Source of the DNA: Fidelibacterota bacterium
Lineage (GTDB): Bacteria > Fidelibacterota > Fidelibacteria > Fidelibacterales > Fidelibacteraceae
Direction: 5' to 3'
NCBI GenBank assembly: GCA_029931905.1
Contig: JAOZRH010000038.1
Location: 1-14,974 of the forward strand
DNA length: 14,974 nucleotides
Shown: positions 1 through 7,254 of the stretch, in pieces
How positions within the stretch are numbered: position 1 is the stretch's first letter
Layout of the letters: each line of letters begins with the position of its first letter
The notes under the pieces: model-generated
The model's input: the letters and a program-made list of their open reading frames with translations, nothing else
What the model was told of the DNA's origin: nothing
Database searches by the model: none
Translations under genes and position numbers: made by a program

Positions 1-10
1 TGTAATTTTA

Positions 11-45
11 AAACTTCCGAAGTTTGTAGCTTCGGAAGTTTTTTT
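11..45 (+). terminator. Intrinsic terminator of an upstream gene lying outside the window
   Basis: A perfect 11-12 bp stem (AACTTCCGAAG at 12-22 with CTTCGGAAGTT at 30-40) encloses a 7-nt loop and is followed by a T run to base 45. This is a textbook rho-independent terminator. It has a counterpart at 2251-2287 with a different but equally paired stem, and both run directly into the same long repeat. Confidence 0.85.
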
Positions 46-190
46 ATGGAGTAAAATAACCGTGTTATTTTGATAAATTTCGTAAGAAATTTAGATGTTT
101 ATAATTTCATAAAAAGCTCCGCTTTTTTGCATTAACACGGTTAATGCACTCCAAAAGCATAAAACAAATTATTGAATTTTAAAACTTGAA
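37..190. repeat. Structured ~150-bp direct repeat, copy 1
   Basis: Bases 39-174 match 2281-2416 with only four substitutions and no gaps; similarity then fades after one inserted base, ending near 190. Internally there are outer inverted arms (48-67 with 133-152, 17 of 20 paired, core TAACCGTGTTA). They enclose two hairpins: 75-81/86-92 with a GTAA loop, and 111-117/121-127 with a TCC loop. The right arm can instead fold on itself as GCATTAA-CACGG-TTAATGC (129-147). No coding capacity is evident. It could be a MITE-like element, a family of structured intergenic repeats, or an extended post-terminator RNA. I recognise no named family. Confidence 0.85.
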
Positions 191-229
191 GATTGAAGAT
201 TGAGATTGAGGTTGAGGTTGAGGTTGAGG
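186..229 (+). repeat. Degenerate TTGAGG/TTGAAGA short tandem repeat
   Basis: Seven consecutive units read TTGAAGA, TTGAAGA, TTGAGA, then TTGAGG four times. The + strand has no C in this stretch. The tract starts exactly where repeat copy 1 fades out and is absent after copy 2. Slippage-prone repeats like this can vary in length between strains. Confidence 0.8.
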
Positions 230-403
230 CAAAATATGGCACTTTACTTCCGTTTTCCTTTCTCCCTTTCTCCCTTTTCCCTTTTTCTTTATTTTTTCTT
301 TGCACAATCAATAAATATTTTGTAAAATGATTTTACATTATATGCAATTGATGAAAAATGGATCTATTAGAAACAAATTTCCCAAAAATAAAATGGAGTT
401 AAA
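230..403 (+). promoter_or_regulatory. Leader of the secreted beta-helix gene: pyrimidine tract, putative promoter, dyad, RBS
   Basis: There is an unbroken C/T tract at 253-290, continuing after one A to 301. Next comes a possible sigma70 promoter, TTGCAC at 300-305 and TAAAAT at 323-328, with a 17-nt spacer. A perfect dyad TGTAAAA-TGA-TTTTACA (321-337) overlaps the -10 and start site, so it could be an operator. GGAG at 395-398 lies five bases before the ATG at 404. The -35 match is weak, so promoter placement is tentative. No other gene is seen between 1 and 403. Confidence 0.45.
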
Positions 404-2230
404 ATGAAAACAACAAATTTAGTTCTTAGTTTGTTGATTATCTTTGGATTAGCGTTGAGCACAAGTTTGACGGCTGCTAATCAAGTGGTAACAAGTACTG
501 CAAATTCAGGAGCAGAAACGCTTCGACAGGCTATTGCTGATGTAGGTGATGGTGAGAGCATTGCATTTAATATTTCTGGCAGTGATGTGGTTGTAATTTC
601 ATCGGAGCTTTCTATTACAACTAAAGGGATGAACATTAACGGTTATAACAATGCTACTGGAAATAATATTACAGTTCAGGTAACAACACCGGGTACAACA
701 GCCTCTCGCGTTTTCCATATCAATGCTTCTGGTAAAACCTTTAATTTCTCCAACATGACTATCAAAGGCGGAGATGTTTCGAATAATTCTGGTGAGGGTA
801 CATGGGGCGGTGGAATATTTTTTGAGGCGGGAACTCTGAATCTTAACACGGTAACGATCTCTGGTTCAAAAGCTATTCATGGTGGCGGTATGTTCAGCAA
901 GAATACCAGCCTCACTCTAACTAACTGTACAATAAGTGGAAATAGTACTGTTACTAATACTTATGGTTACGGAGGTGGGATGAGAAATTATGGTGGGAGC
1001 CCCACTTTGATCAACTGTACCATCAGCGGAAATACGGCCAAACAAGGTGGCGGGGTGTTCAGTGATGGCAGTAGCAGTTATCCCACTTTGACCAATTGTA
1101 CTATCAGCGGAAATAACGGCACCAGTGGTGGTGGTGGAATCTACAATTATTCTGGCACTTTAACTATTACAAACTGCACAGTAAGTGGCAATACGAATGT
1201 CGGTATATACAACAATTCCTCGAGCAATATATACATAAAAAACACTATCATTGCTAATAATACATCACATGATTTTAGTAAAAACAGTAATGCTAGTAGT
1301 GTGGTTTTCGACAACGGCTATAATATTGTTGAAGACTGTTATAATTATGTTTTCAGTGCTACCGGTGATATAACCGGAGAACAGGCAGGTCTCAATCTGC
1401 GTTCTACACTTGCGGATAATGGCTCGTCGAACGGAACCAAGACACTTGCTCTTTATTCTGGAAGTGTGGCAATTGATGCGGGTGGAGATGCTAGTACTGG
1501 AGCCAATAATGGAGTTGCTATACCAACGACAGATCAGCGTGGTGCAGAAAGATATGATTTTACTTTAGTGGCAAATGTTCAATCTTCCACAGACATCGGT
1601 GCTTATGAAGATTGGCCTGATGGTGATGGCACACTCCCCGTAGAACTCACCTCATTCACAGCAATTCAGAAAAACAACAGTGTTATACTCGAATGGCAAA
1701 CCAGCTCGGAAATAGATAATCTCGGATTTATTATTGAAAGAAAAGAAGCCAATAATGAATTTATAGAAATAGTAAACTATGCAAACAATGAAGAATTAAA
1801 AGGTGCAGGGAACACATCTGTTCGTTCAGATTATATATTTACAGATAATAATGTAGTATCTGGAGTTACTTACGAATATCGCATCTCAGATGCAGATTAT
1901 TCAGGTAAAGTAAAAATACTTAAAACAATTACTATTAATATAACAGAAAACGCTACGGATATACCAAAAATCTATGCTTTAAATTCTGCATATCCAAATC
2001 CATTCAATCCGACAACTACTATTTCTTATGATCTGCCAAAATCATCATTTGTAACAATATCTGTTTATGATATAACTGGAAAGCTTGTAGAAAATCTAAT
2101 TAATGAGAATAAAGAAGCTGGTTCATACTCTATAAAATGGAATGCGTCAAATATCAGTTCGGGAATATATTTATACAGATTAGTAATTAATGATTTTGTT
2201 TCTACGAAGAAGTTAATTTTCTTGAAATAA
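404..2230 (+). CDS. Secreted right-handed beta-helix protein with choice-of-anchor Q region and T9SS type A C-terminal sorting domain
   Basis: The 608-aa product begins with a Sec signal peptide (MKTTN, a hydrophobic stretch, then SLTAA, about residues 1-25). Residues of about 70-300 form a parallel beta-helix with at least four LTNCTISGN-type coils and Gly-rich turns (GGGM, GGGV, GGGGI). DQRG (377-380) to GAYE (399-402) matches the choice-of-anchor Q pattern. LPVEL at 411 opens an Fn3-like module. YPNPFNP at 530 starts the sorting domain, which ends in KKLIFLK and directs export through the T9SS and surface attachment or release. Such helices often bind or cleave polysaccharide, but no catalytic residues are recognisable, so substrate and activity are unknown. 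GC is 43-53% in the helix and about 22-25% in sampled blocks of the C-terminal third. The gene stands alone between two direct repeats. Family assignment is confident; function is not. Confidence 0.9.
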   Translation: MKTTNLVLSLLIIFGLALSTSLTAANQVVTSTANSGAETLRQAIADVGDGESIAFNISGSDVVVISSELSITTKGMNINGYNNATGNNITVQVTTPGTTASRVFHINASGKTFNFSNMTIKGGDVSNNSGEGTWGGGIFFEAGTLNLNTVTISGSKAIHGGGMFSKNTSLTLTNCTISGNSTVTNTYGYGGGMRNYGGSPTLINCTISGNTAKQGGGVFSDGSSSYPTLTNCTISGNNGTSGGGGIYNYSGTLTITNCTVSGNTNVGIYNNSSSNIYIKNTIIANNTSHDFSKNSNASSVVFDNGYNIVEDCYNYVFSATGDITGEQAGLNLRSTLADNGSSNGTKTLALYSGSVAIDAGGDASTGANNGVAIPTTDQRGAERYDFTLVANVQSSTDIGAYEDWPDGDGTLPVELTSFTAIQKNNSVILEWQTSSEIDNLGFIIERKEANNEFIEIVNYANNEELKGAGNTSVRSDYIFTDNNVVSGVTYEYRISDADYSGKVKILKTITINITENATDIPKIYALNSAYPNPFNPTTTISYDLPKSSFVTISVYDITGKLVENLINENKEAGSYSIKWNASNISSGIYLYRLVINDFVSTKKLIFLK

Positions 2231-2250
2231 AATTTGAAATTAGAAAGATA

Positions 2251-2287
2251 AACTCCTAAAGTTGTGAATAGCTTTGGGAGTTTTTTT
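2251..2287 (+). terminator. Intrinsic terminator of the beta-helix gene
   Basis: The stem AACTCCTAAAG (2251-2261) pairs with CTTTGGGAGTT (2272-2282) using one U-G wobble, has a 10-nt loop, and is followed by seven Ts (2281-2287). It begins 20 bases after the stop codon. Compared with the hairpin at 11-45, two base pairs have changed on both sides together and one has become a wobble, so the pairing is preserved although the sequence differs. Confidence 0.88.
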
Positions 2288-2433
2288 ATGGAGTAAAATA
2301 ACCGTGTTATTTTGATAAATTGCGTAAGAAATTTAGATGTTTATAGTTTCATAAAAAGCTTCGCTTTTTTGCATTAACACGGTTAATGCACCCCAAAAGC
2401 ATAAAACAAATTATTGCAATTTTAAATCTTGAA
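2279..2433. repeat. Structured ~150-bp direct repeat, copy 2
   Basis: This is the second copy of the repeat at 37-190, in the same orientation at an offset of 2242 bases. Substitutions lie at 2322, 2346, 2361 and 2392. The outer arms are 2290-2309 and 2375-2394. The change at 2322 breaks one pair of the GTAA hairpin; the change at 2361 falls in the loop of the AAAAAGC/GCTTTTT hairpin. The element lies between two convergent genes (beta-helix + and glycosylase -), so its A/T-flanked hairpin at 2353-2369 may also end minus-strand transcripts. Bases 2434-2487 beyond it hold nothing I can recognise. Confidence 0.85.
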
Positions 2434-2487
2434 AATTTTTTATCGAACTTAATTTCATAGAAATAGAGCAACAGTCAAAGATGCCAT

Positions 2488-3123
2488 TTATTTATAAATC
2501 TCGCCGACTTCCAAATACCACAAATAGAAATCCAATTCTCCAAGTGGTAAATTCAATTTATTTGCAAATGGTTTTAATACAGCCTCAATTTCTAAATATT
2601 TTTTTGGAGACAATGTTTTAGGTCTTGAAAAAATATCATATTTTTCTAAAACATCAATTATATGAAAATCTAAAATTGCATAATCCAAATAACCAATGTT
2701 TCTTAAAAAATGACTTGCCTCTTTAAATCCCAATCCTTTAATATTATTCACAAACCATTTTCTTAAATTAGAGGAATTACTTTTATTATCATCAATTATC
2801 TGTTTAATATTATTTTTATATTTTTGAGCAAGATAAATATATTCCGCTCTGACATTTGGAAACCTATAACCTAACGATTTTAAATTTTTCTTTAACAAAC
2901 CTAAATCAGCTGTTAAAAATATATCATTCATTTCCTGCTGAATTTTCATTGCCTTTTTTGCATCATAATTTGCGGTTAATAGACAAAAACACAACTCTTT
3001 AAAAATTGTATTATCTGAAGATTTGCCAATTTTTTTAAATTCATTAATCCGATTTGTTATGGTTGTTTTGACATCACTTTTTTGCAAATCATTTATTTTG
3101 TTTATTAGTTCTATTTTTGGCAA
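2488..3123 (-). CDS. ogg: N-glycosylase/DNA lyase, Ogg2-type 8-oxoguanine DNA glycosylase
   Basis: This bifunctional base-excision-repair enzyme removes 8-oxoguanine from DNA and nicks the abasic strand. The helix-hairpin-helix is KGLGFKEASHFLRNIG, whose Lys (134 from the TTG start) should be the Schiff-base nucleophile. The Asp of AILDFHI (152) is the catalytic acid, as in archaeal Ogg2 proteins such as MjaOgg. No Fe-S cysteine cluster follows, which separates it from Nth/MutY. I place the start at TTG 3123 because CGGGAG (3131-3136) lies eight bases upstream, just past the stop of the preceding gene, and the 211-aa product fits the family. An in-frame ATG at 3159 would add 12 residues (MILILIFNGRKI) encoded inside the preceding gene and has no visible RBS. 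It is the last gene of the riboflavin transcription unit. Confidence 0.85.
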   Translation of the reverse strand: MPKIELINKINDLQKSDVKTTITNRINEFKKIGKSSDNTIFKELCFCLLTANYDAKKAMKIQQEMNDIFLTADLGLLKKNLKSLGYRFPNVRAEYIYLAQKYKNNIKQIIDDNKSNSSNLRKWFVNNIKGLGFKEASHFLRNIGYLDYAILDFHIIDVLEKYDIFSRPKTLSPKKYLEIEAVLKPFANKLNLPLGELDFYLWYLEVGEIYK

Positions 3124-3136
3124 TATTTTTCTCCCG

Positions 3137-3712
3137 TTAAATATCAATATCAATATCATATTTATCTAAGAGTCCAATCACATTAATTAAAGTAAATTTT
3201 GATTTTTTTATGCGATTCATTTCGGGATCAATAGAATAATTAAATGAAGTTCGGAAATCTACATTTTCAATGATTGTATTGTAAAACAAAGCACTTGCTA
3301 AATCGCAATTATCAAACAAAGAGCCTGTTAAATCGCTTGCTGTAAAATCAACTTCTTGCAATTGTGAATTTTTGAAAGAGGTTTTTTTAATCTTAGTTTG
3401 AAAAAATGAAGAATGATTAAGTATGCAACTTTCAAAATCAAATGAAAGTCCAAATTCGTTGCAGTTAGCAAAATTTATTCCCAACATTTTACATTCTTTG
3501 AATTTGACATTTCTGAATGTTGTATCCATCAACTTTGTTAAACTAAGATCGCAATTAATAAATTTACAATCGTAGAATTTAGTATTGGAAATATTTACAT
3601 TGCTAAAATTACAATTAATAAAGGTACAACTTTCATATTCCCCTTTTGCAAAAGGACTTTCATTAAAATTTATGTTGCTAAATTTTTTGTGGTCTTCGTA
3701 AATATTTTTCAT
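3137..3712 (-). CDS. Pentapeptide-repeat protein
   Basis: A 191-aa soluble protein built largely of A(D/N)LXX-type pentapeptides: CTFINCNFSNVNISNTKFYDCKF, read in units, then CDLSLTKLMDTTF, VDFTASDLTGSLF and CDLASALFYNTII. These fold into a right-handed quadrilateral beta-helix. The ending, with FNYSIDPEMNRIKKSKF followed by a short GLLDKYDIDIDI tail, resembles the capping region of the Qnr/McbG-like branch. Some of those proteins mimic DNA and protect gyrase; that role here is only an inference. The open frame extends to an ATG at 3802, but that would overlap ribH. The ATG at 3712 avoids this, leaves a 49-bp gap after ribH and starts just before the repeats, although no clear Shine-Dalgarno is present. 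The last codons are a (GATATT)3 run. Seven bases separate its stop from the preferred TTG start region's RBS-led glycosylase frame. Confidence 0.8.
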   Translation of the reverse strand: MKNIYEDHKKFSNINFNESPFAKGEYESCTFINCNFSNVNISNTKFYDCKFINCDLSLTKLMDTTFRNVKFKECKMLGINFANCNEFGLSFDFESCILNHSSFFQTKIKKTSFKNSQLQEVDFTASDLTGSLFDNCDLASALFYNTIIENVDFRTSFNYSIDPEMNRIKKSKFTLINVIGLLDKYDIDIDI

Positions 3713-3761
3713 TTTTTTGTGTTTTCGTGGCACAATATCTTTCAATTTGAGAGATGTATTC

Positions 3762-4226
3762 CTATTGTATTTGTTTGAATAAATTTCCCATTTCAATAGC
3801 ACTCATAACGGCATCCCAACCTTTATTTCCTGCTTTTGTTCCAGCGCGTTCCAATGCCTGTTCAATTGTATCAGTAGTAATTACACCAAAGATTACTGGC
3901 TTTTTATTGTTAAGCGAAACATTTGCAACTCCCTTTGAAACTTCGCCCGCAACGAAATCAAAATGTGGAGTTGAACCGCGAATTACAGCACCAAGACAGA
4001 CGATAACATCATACTGTTTTTTTTCTGCTAAAACTTGTGCTGCCAATGGAATTTCAAAAGCACCTGGTACCCAAACAGTTGAAAAATTGTCTTCACTTCC
4101 CTCGTGTCTTAACCAACAATCTTTTGCACCACCAAGTAATTCTTTAGTAATTAAATCATTGAATCTGCTAACAACAACAGCCACATTTAATTCTTTCGCA
4201 TTTAACTTCCCTTCAAAATTTCTCAT
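3762..4226 (-). CDS. ribH: 6,7-dimethyl-8-ribityllumazine synthase
   Basis: It condenses 5-amino-6-ribitylaminouracil with 3,4-dihydroxy-2-butanone 4-phosphate, the penultimate step of riboflavin synthesis. The 154 residues match the usual bacterial length. Visible motifs are SRFND (20-24, with the substrate-stacking Phe22), PGAFEIP (54-60), GAVIRGSTPHFDFVAGE (79-95) with catalytic His88, GVITTDT (114-120) and the phosphate-binding Arg127 in ALERAGTKAGNKG. The protein normally forms pentamers or 60-meric capsids. AAGGAG about seven bases before the ATG fixes the start. It follows ribBA by 55 bp. Confidence 0.97.
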   Translation of the reverse strand: MRNFEGKLNAKELNVAVVVSRFNDLITKELLGGAKDCWLRHEGSEDNFSTVWVPGAFEIPLAAQVLAEKKQYDVIVCLGAVIRGSTPHFDFVAGEVSKGVANVSLNNKKPVIFGVITTDTIEQALERAGTKAGNKGWDAVMSAIEMGNLFKQIQ

Positions 4227-4281
4227 ATTATTTCTCCTTTTTCTATAGATTTTATTTTTTGTATCTTTGTGTGCAATATTC

Positions 4282-5487
4282 TTATATCAAATGTCCCATT
4301 TTATCTCTTTTTGTATCCATATATTTTTTATTATGTTTTTTTATTGGAATTATTAGTTGAACCATTTCTATAATTTCCAAATCATAACCCGAAAGTCCAA
4401 TAATTTTTTGTGGATTATTTGTAATCAATCTCATTTTTTTTACACCAAGATCTTTTAAAATTTGAGCACCTATTCCATATTCTCGTAAATCAGCTTGAAA
4501 TCCCAATTCAATATTTGCTTCAACGGTGTCAAGTCCATTATCTTGTAATTTATAAGCCCTTATTTTGTGTTTTAATCCAATTCCTCTTCCTTCTTGACGA
4601 AGATAAAGCAAAATTCCACAACCCTCTTTTTCAATCATTCGCATTGCTTCATCTTTTTGATCCCCACAATCACATCTTGCAGAATGAAAAACATCGCCAG
4701 TCAAACATTCACTATGGACACGAATTAAAATTGGTTTTTCAGGATTTATTTCACCTTTAACAATAGCTACATGTTCTAATCCATTAACAGATTCTTCATA
4801 CAAAGACAATTTAAAATCACCAAATTCGTTAGGAAAATCTACTTCTGAAACTTTAGTAATTAATTTTTCATTTTTCCTTCTATATTTTATTAAATCGGCA
4901 ATTGTTACAATCTTTAAATTGTGTGTTTTAGCAAATATTTTCAAGTTTTTCATTCTTGCCATTGTTCCATCTTCATTTAATATTTCACACATTAAAGCAA
5001 TTGGTTTCAATCCAGCCAATCTACACAAATCAGTTGATGCTTCCGTATGTCCGGTACGAAATAGAACACCACCATCTTTTGCAATTATTGGAAAAATATG
5101 TCCGGGTTTTGCTAAATCACTTGCTTTTGTTTTTGGATTTGAAATTGCTTTTATTGTTTCGAATCTATCGTTTGCTGAAATTCCAGTTGTTACATTTTTA
5201 ATTGCATCTACACTAATTGTAAAATTTGTTTTGTGTAATGATGTGTTTTCGTGAACCATTTTTTTCAATTCTAAATGTTCGGCCGTTTCGCTGTCGATTG
5301 CTGTACACAATAATCCACGAGCATATTTTACAACAAAATTTACACTTTCCGTAGTCACTTTTTCACCAGCTTGAATTATGTCGCCCTCATTTTCTCTGTC
5401 TGGATTATCAACAACAATTATCATTTTTCCATTTTTCAAATCAGCAATTGCCTCTTCAATAGTATTTACTTGAAATTTATTTTTCAT
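4282..5487 (-). CDS. ribBA: Bifunctional 3,4-dihydroxy-2-butanone-4-phosphate synthase / GTP cyclohydrolase II
   Basis: The N-terminal half (about 1-203) makes dihydroxybutanone phosphate from ribulose 5-phosphate. It has the metal/acidic loop DRENEGD (30-36), TTGISANDR (100-108), GHTEA (146-150) and CEILNEDG (167-174). The usual DDEDRENEGD context reads VVDNPDRENEGD, with the core residues kept. The C-terminal half (about 210-401) opens GTP to the pyrimidine precursor. It carries the zinc cysteines C261, C272 and C274 in SECLTGDVFHSARCDCGD, the catalytic LRQEGRGIGL (296-305), DLREYGIG and the NNPQK motif (357-361). Both active sites look intact. The ATG overlaps the ribE stop as ATGA (5484-5487), with GGGG nearby, indicating translational coupling. 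Confidence 0.97.
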   Translation of the reverse strand: MKNKFQVNTIEEAIADLKNGKMIIVVDNPDRENEGDIIQAGEKVTTESVNFVVKYARGLLCTAIDSETAEHLELKKMVHENTSLHKTNFTISVDAIKNVTTGISANDRFETIKAISNPKTKASDLAKPGHIFPIIAKDGGVLFRTGHTEASTDLCRLAGLKPIALMCEILNEDGTMARMKNLKIFAKTHNLKIVTIADLIKYRRKNEKLITKVSEVDFPNEFGDFKLSLYEESVNGLEHVAIVKGEINPEKPILIRVHSECLTGDVFHSARCDCGDQKDEAMRMIEKEGCGILLYLRQEGRGIGLKHKIRAYKLQDNGLDTVEANIELGFQADLREYGIGAQILKDLGVKKMRLITNNPQKIIGLSGYDLEIIEMVQLIIPIKKHNKKYMDTKRDKMGHLI

Positions 5488-6122
5488 TTATCATATCCCC
5501 ACGATTTTAATTTGTTTTTGTTTAATGATTCTTTTGAATTATTTAAATAATTTTCAATATATTTTGCGAAAAAATCAAACTCAATATTCACTTTTTCATT
5601 TACTTTTTTATTTATTAAAATTGTATTTTTTAGAGTATGAGGAATTACTGCAAGAATAATTTTGTTTCCGTTTTTTTTAGCGATTGTTAGTGAAATACCG
5701 TCAATTGCAATGCTTCCTTTTTCAATTGTATAAATGTTTTTATCAACTGGTAATATAATTTCCAATTCAATTGTATCTGAAATTTTATTGATTTTATTAA
5801 TGGTTCCGATACCATCAACATGTCCTTGAACAATATGCCCACCAAGTCGATCGCTGATTTTCATCGCTCGTTCCAAATTGACTAAATTACCATTTCGCCA
5901 ATTTTTTATTGTGCTTTTTTCAATTGTTTCGTTCACGGCTTGTACGGTAAATGAATTCTTTTGAATATCAACAACAGTTAAACAAATGCCATTAACAGCT
6001 ATAGAATCGTCAATTTTAGAATCAGTTAAAACCTTATTTGCTTTTACGGTCAAATTTATTTTACCTTGCAATCTAACAATTTTTTCAATTGAGCCAATCT
6101 CTTCAATTAATCCTGTAAACAT
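5484..6122 (-). CDS. ribE: Riboflavin synthase, alpha chain
   Basis: It dismutates two lumazine molecules to riboflavin and the pyrimidine recycled by RibH. The start MFTGLIEEIG is the family signature. Two homologous lumazine-binding barrels follow: the first contains NGICLT (44-49) and VNLERAM, the second GGHIVQGHVDG (94-104) and IDGISLTIA (140-148), then PHTL. Length is 212 residues, normal for the trimeric enzyme. A Lys/Asn-rich tail (from about 190) is slightly longer than usual and not obviously functional. AAAGGG precedes the ATG. It lies 46 bp after ribD and overlaps ribBA by four bases. Confidence 0.97.
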   Translation of the reverse strand: MFTGLIEEIGSIEKIVRLQGKINLTVKANKVLTDSKIDDSIAVNGICLTVVDIQKNSFTVQAVNETIEKSTIKNWRNGNLVNLERAMKISDRLGGHIVQGHVDGIGTINKINKISDTIELEIILPVDKNIYTIEKGSIAIDGISLTIAKKNGNKIILAVIPHTLKNTILINKKVNEKVNIEFDFFAKYIENYLNNSKESLNKNKLKSWGYDK

Positions 6123-6168
6123 TTATTTTGTCCCTTTTTGCATTAAATATTATTGTCTATTTTAAATT

Positions 6169-7254
6169 TCAGTACTCATTTACAATTCCACTAAACAAAA
6201 CATTATCTCCAATTATTTCCCAAGTACTTTTTTTGAAAATCTTCGAATTTTCGACTTTATTTTTATTAAACTTCATCATGGGAATTCCGCTACCAAAAAC
6301 TTTTGGCGAATAAAAAATATCAATTCTATCAACTAAATTATTTTCTAAAAGAAGTGTTTGCATTTTTCCACCACCCTCAACCATTACAGATTGGATGTTT
6401 TTTTCTGCTAGAATTTTAAACATTTTTTGCCACTTATTTTCATCACTACCATTCAATTGTAATATTTCGATATTATTTTTATTACACATGTTCTCATAAT
6501 CAAGTGAAATTTTTTCATCTGTAATTACAATAGTTTTTATTTCGTTCGCCGTCTTTACAAGATTCATATTTTCACTAAGTGACGCGGAAGAATCATAAAC
6601 AATTCTTGTGGGGTTTTTACCGCTAACATCTCTAACATTAAGCATTGGATTATCTTTTATCACAGTTCCAATTCCAACCATAATTGCATCGTAATCGGCT
6701 CGCCATTGATGAACAATTTTTCGTGAATCGGCATTTGAAATCCATTTAGAATCGCCATTGTCATCGGCAATAAATCCATCTAAACTTACAGCAGATTTTA
6801 AAATTATATATGGCAATTGATATTTTGTTGTTTTTATATATGGTTGGTTGATATTTTGAGAATCAGATTCAAGAATTCCTACTTCAACTTCAATTCCATT
6901 TTTTTCAAGGATAGTTATTGATTTTCCGGACATTTTTGGATTTGGATCCCTCATCGCAATATAAACTTTTTTAATTTGTTCTTTTATGATTCGTTGTGTA
7001 CATGGTGGAGTTTTGCCGTAATGATTACAAGGTTCAAGTGTTACAAACATTGTTGAGTTTTTTACACTTTCAGTTGCATTTTCAATTGCTTCAACTTCTG
7101 CATGTTTGCCACCAAAAGAGCGATGAAACCCCTCGCCAATTATTTTATCGTTTTTTATAATTATAGCACCAACTGCAGGATTTGGACTTACTTTCCCAAT
7201 TCCCTGTTTTGCAAGCTCAATAGCTTTTGTCATATATTTATTTTCATTTATCAT
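6169..7254 (-). CDS. ribD: Bifunctional diaminohydroxyphosphoribosylaminopyrimidine deaminase / 5-amino-6-(5-phosphoribosylamino)uracil reductase
   Basis: It carries out the second and third steps from GTP to riboflavin. The deaminase domain (about 1-145) has SPNPAVGAII, the zinc/catalytic HAE (51-53) and PCNHYGKTPPC (75-85). The NADPH-dependent reductase (about 148-361) has LKSAVSLDGFIA, the SNADSRKIVHQWRADYDAIM region, GTVIKDNPMLNVR and VEGGGKMQTLLL. I choose the ATG at 7254 (361 aa) because it gives the normal MINENKYMTKAIELA beginning and has GGAG seven bases upstream. The longer frame from 7302 would translate through the riboswitch 3' end. First gene of the rib operon, controlled by the FMN riboswitch immediately upstream. 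Confidence 0.96.
   Translation of the reverse strand: MINENKYMTKAIELAKQGIGKVSPNPAVGAIIIKNDKIIGEGFHRSFGGKHAEVEAIENATESVKNSTMFVTLEPCNHYGKTPPCTQRIIKEQIKKVYIAMRDPNPKMSGKSITILEKNGIEVEVGILESDSQNINQPYIKTTKYQLPYIILKSAVSLDGFIADDNGDSKWISNADSRKIVHQWRADYDAIMVGIGTVIKDNPMLNVRDVSGKNPTRIVYDSSASLSENMNLVKTANEIKTIVITDEKISLDYENMCNKNNIEILQLNGSDENKWQKMFKILAEKNIQSVMVEGGGKMQTLLLENNLVDRIDIFYSPKVFGSGIPMMKFNKNKVENSKIFKKSTWEIIGDNVLFSGIVNEY

Noticed and set aside
48..152. Integron attC-like sites flanking a gene cassette
   Set aside because: The arms lack the GTTRRRY/RYYYAAC core boxes and the gene has its own long leader and promoter region, unlike integron cassettes.
1..2433. CRISPR array or long-terminal-repeat transposon
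   Set aside because: Only two copies 2.2 kb apart with no spacers, and the enclosed gene is a secreted protein with no transposase or integrase.
3137..3802. Full 221-codon frame for the pentapeptide protein
   Set aside because: The first 30 codons overlap ribH and do not show pentapeptide periodicity; the internal ATG at 3712 is more plausible.
3754..4248. A 164-codon + strand frame opposite ribH
   Set aside because: Mirror of a clearly conserved ribH gene; composition (Ser/Pro/Leu-rich) is what antisense reading gives.
4262..4269. TATCTTTG, a perfect Bacteroidota -7 box (TAnnTTTG) on the + strand
   Set aside because: It points against the rib operon, has no TTTG about 20 bases upstream and no gene follows; likely chance.
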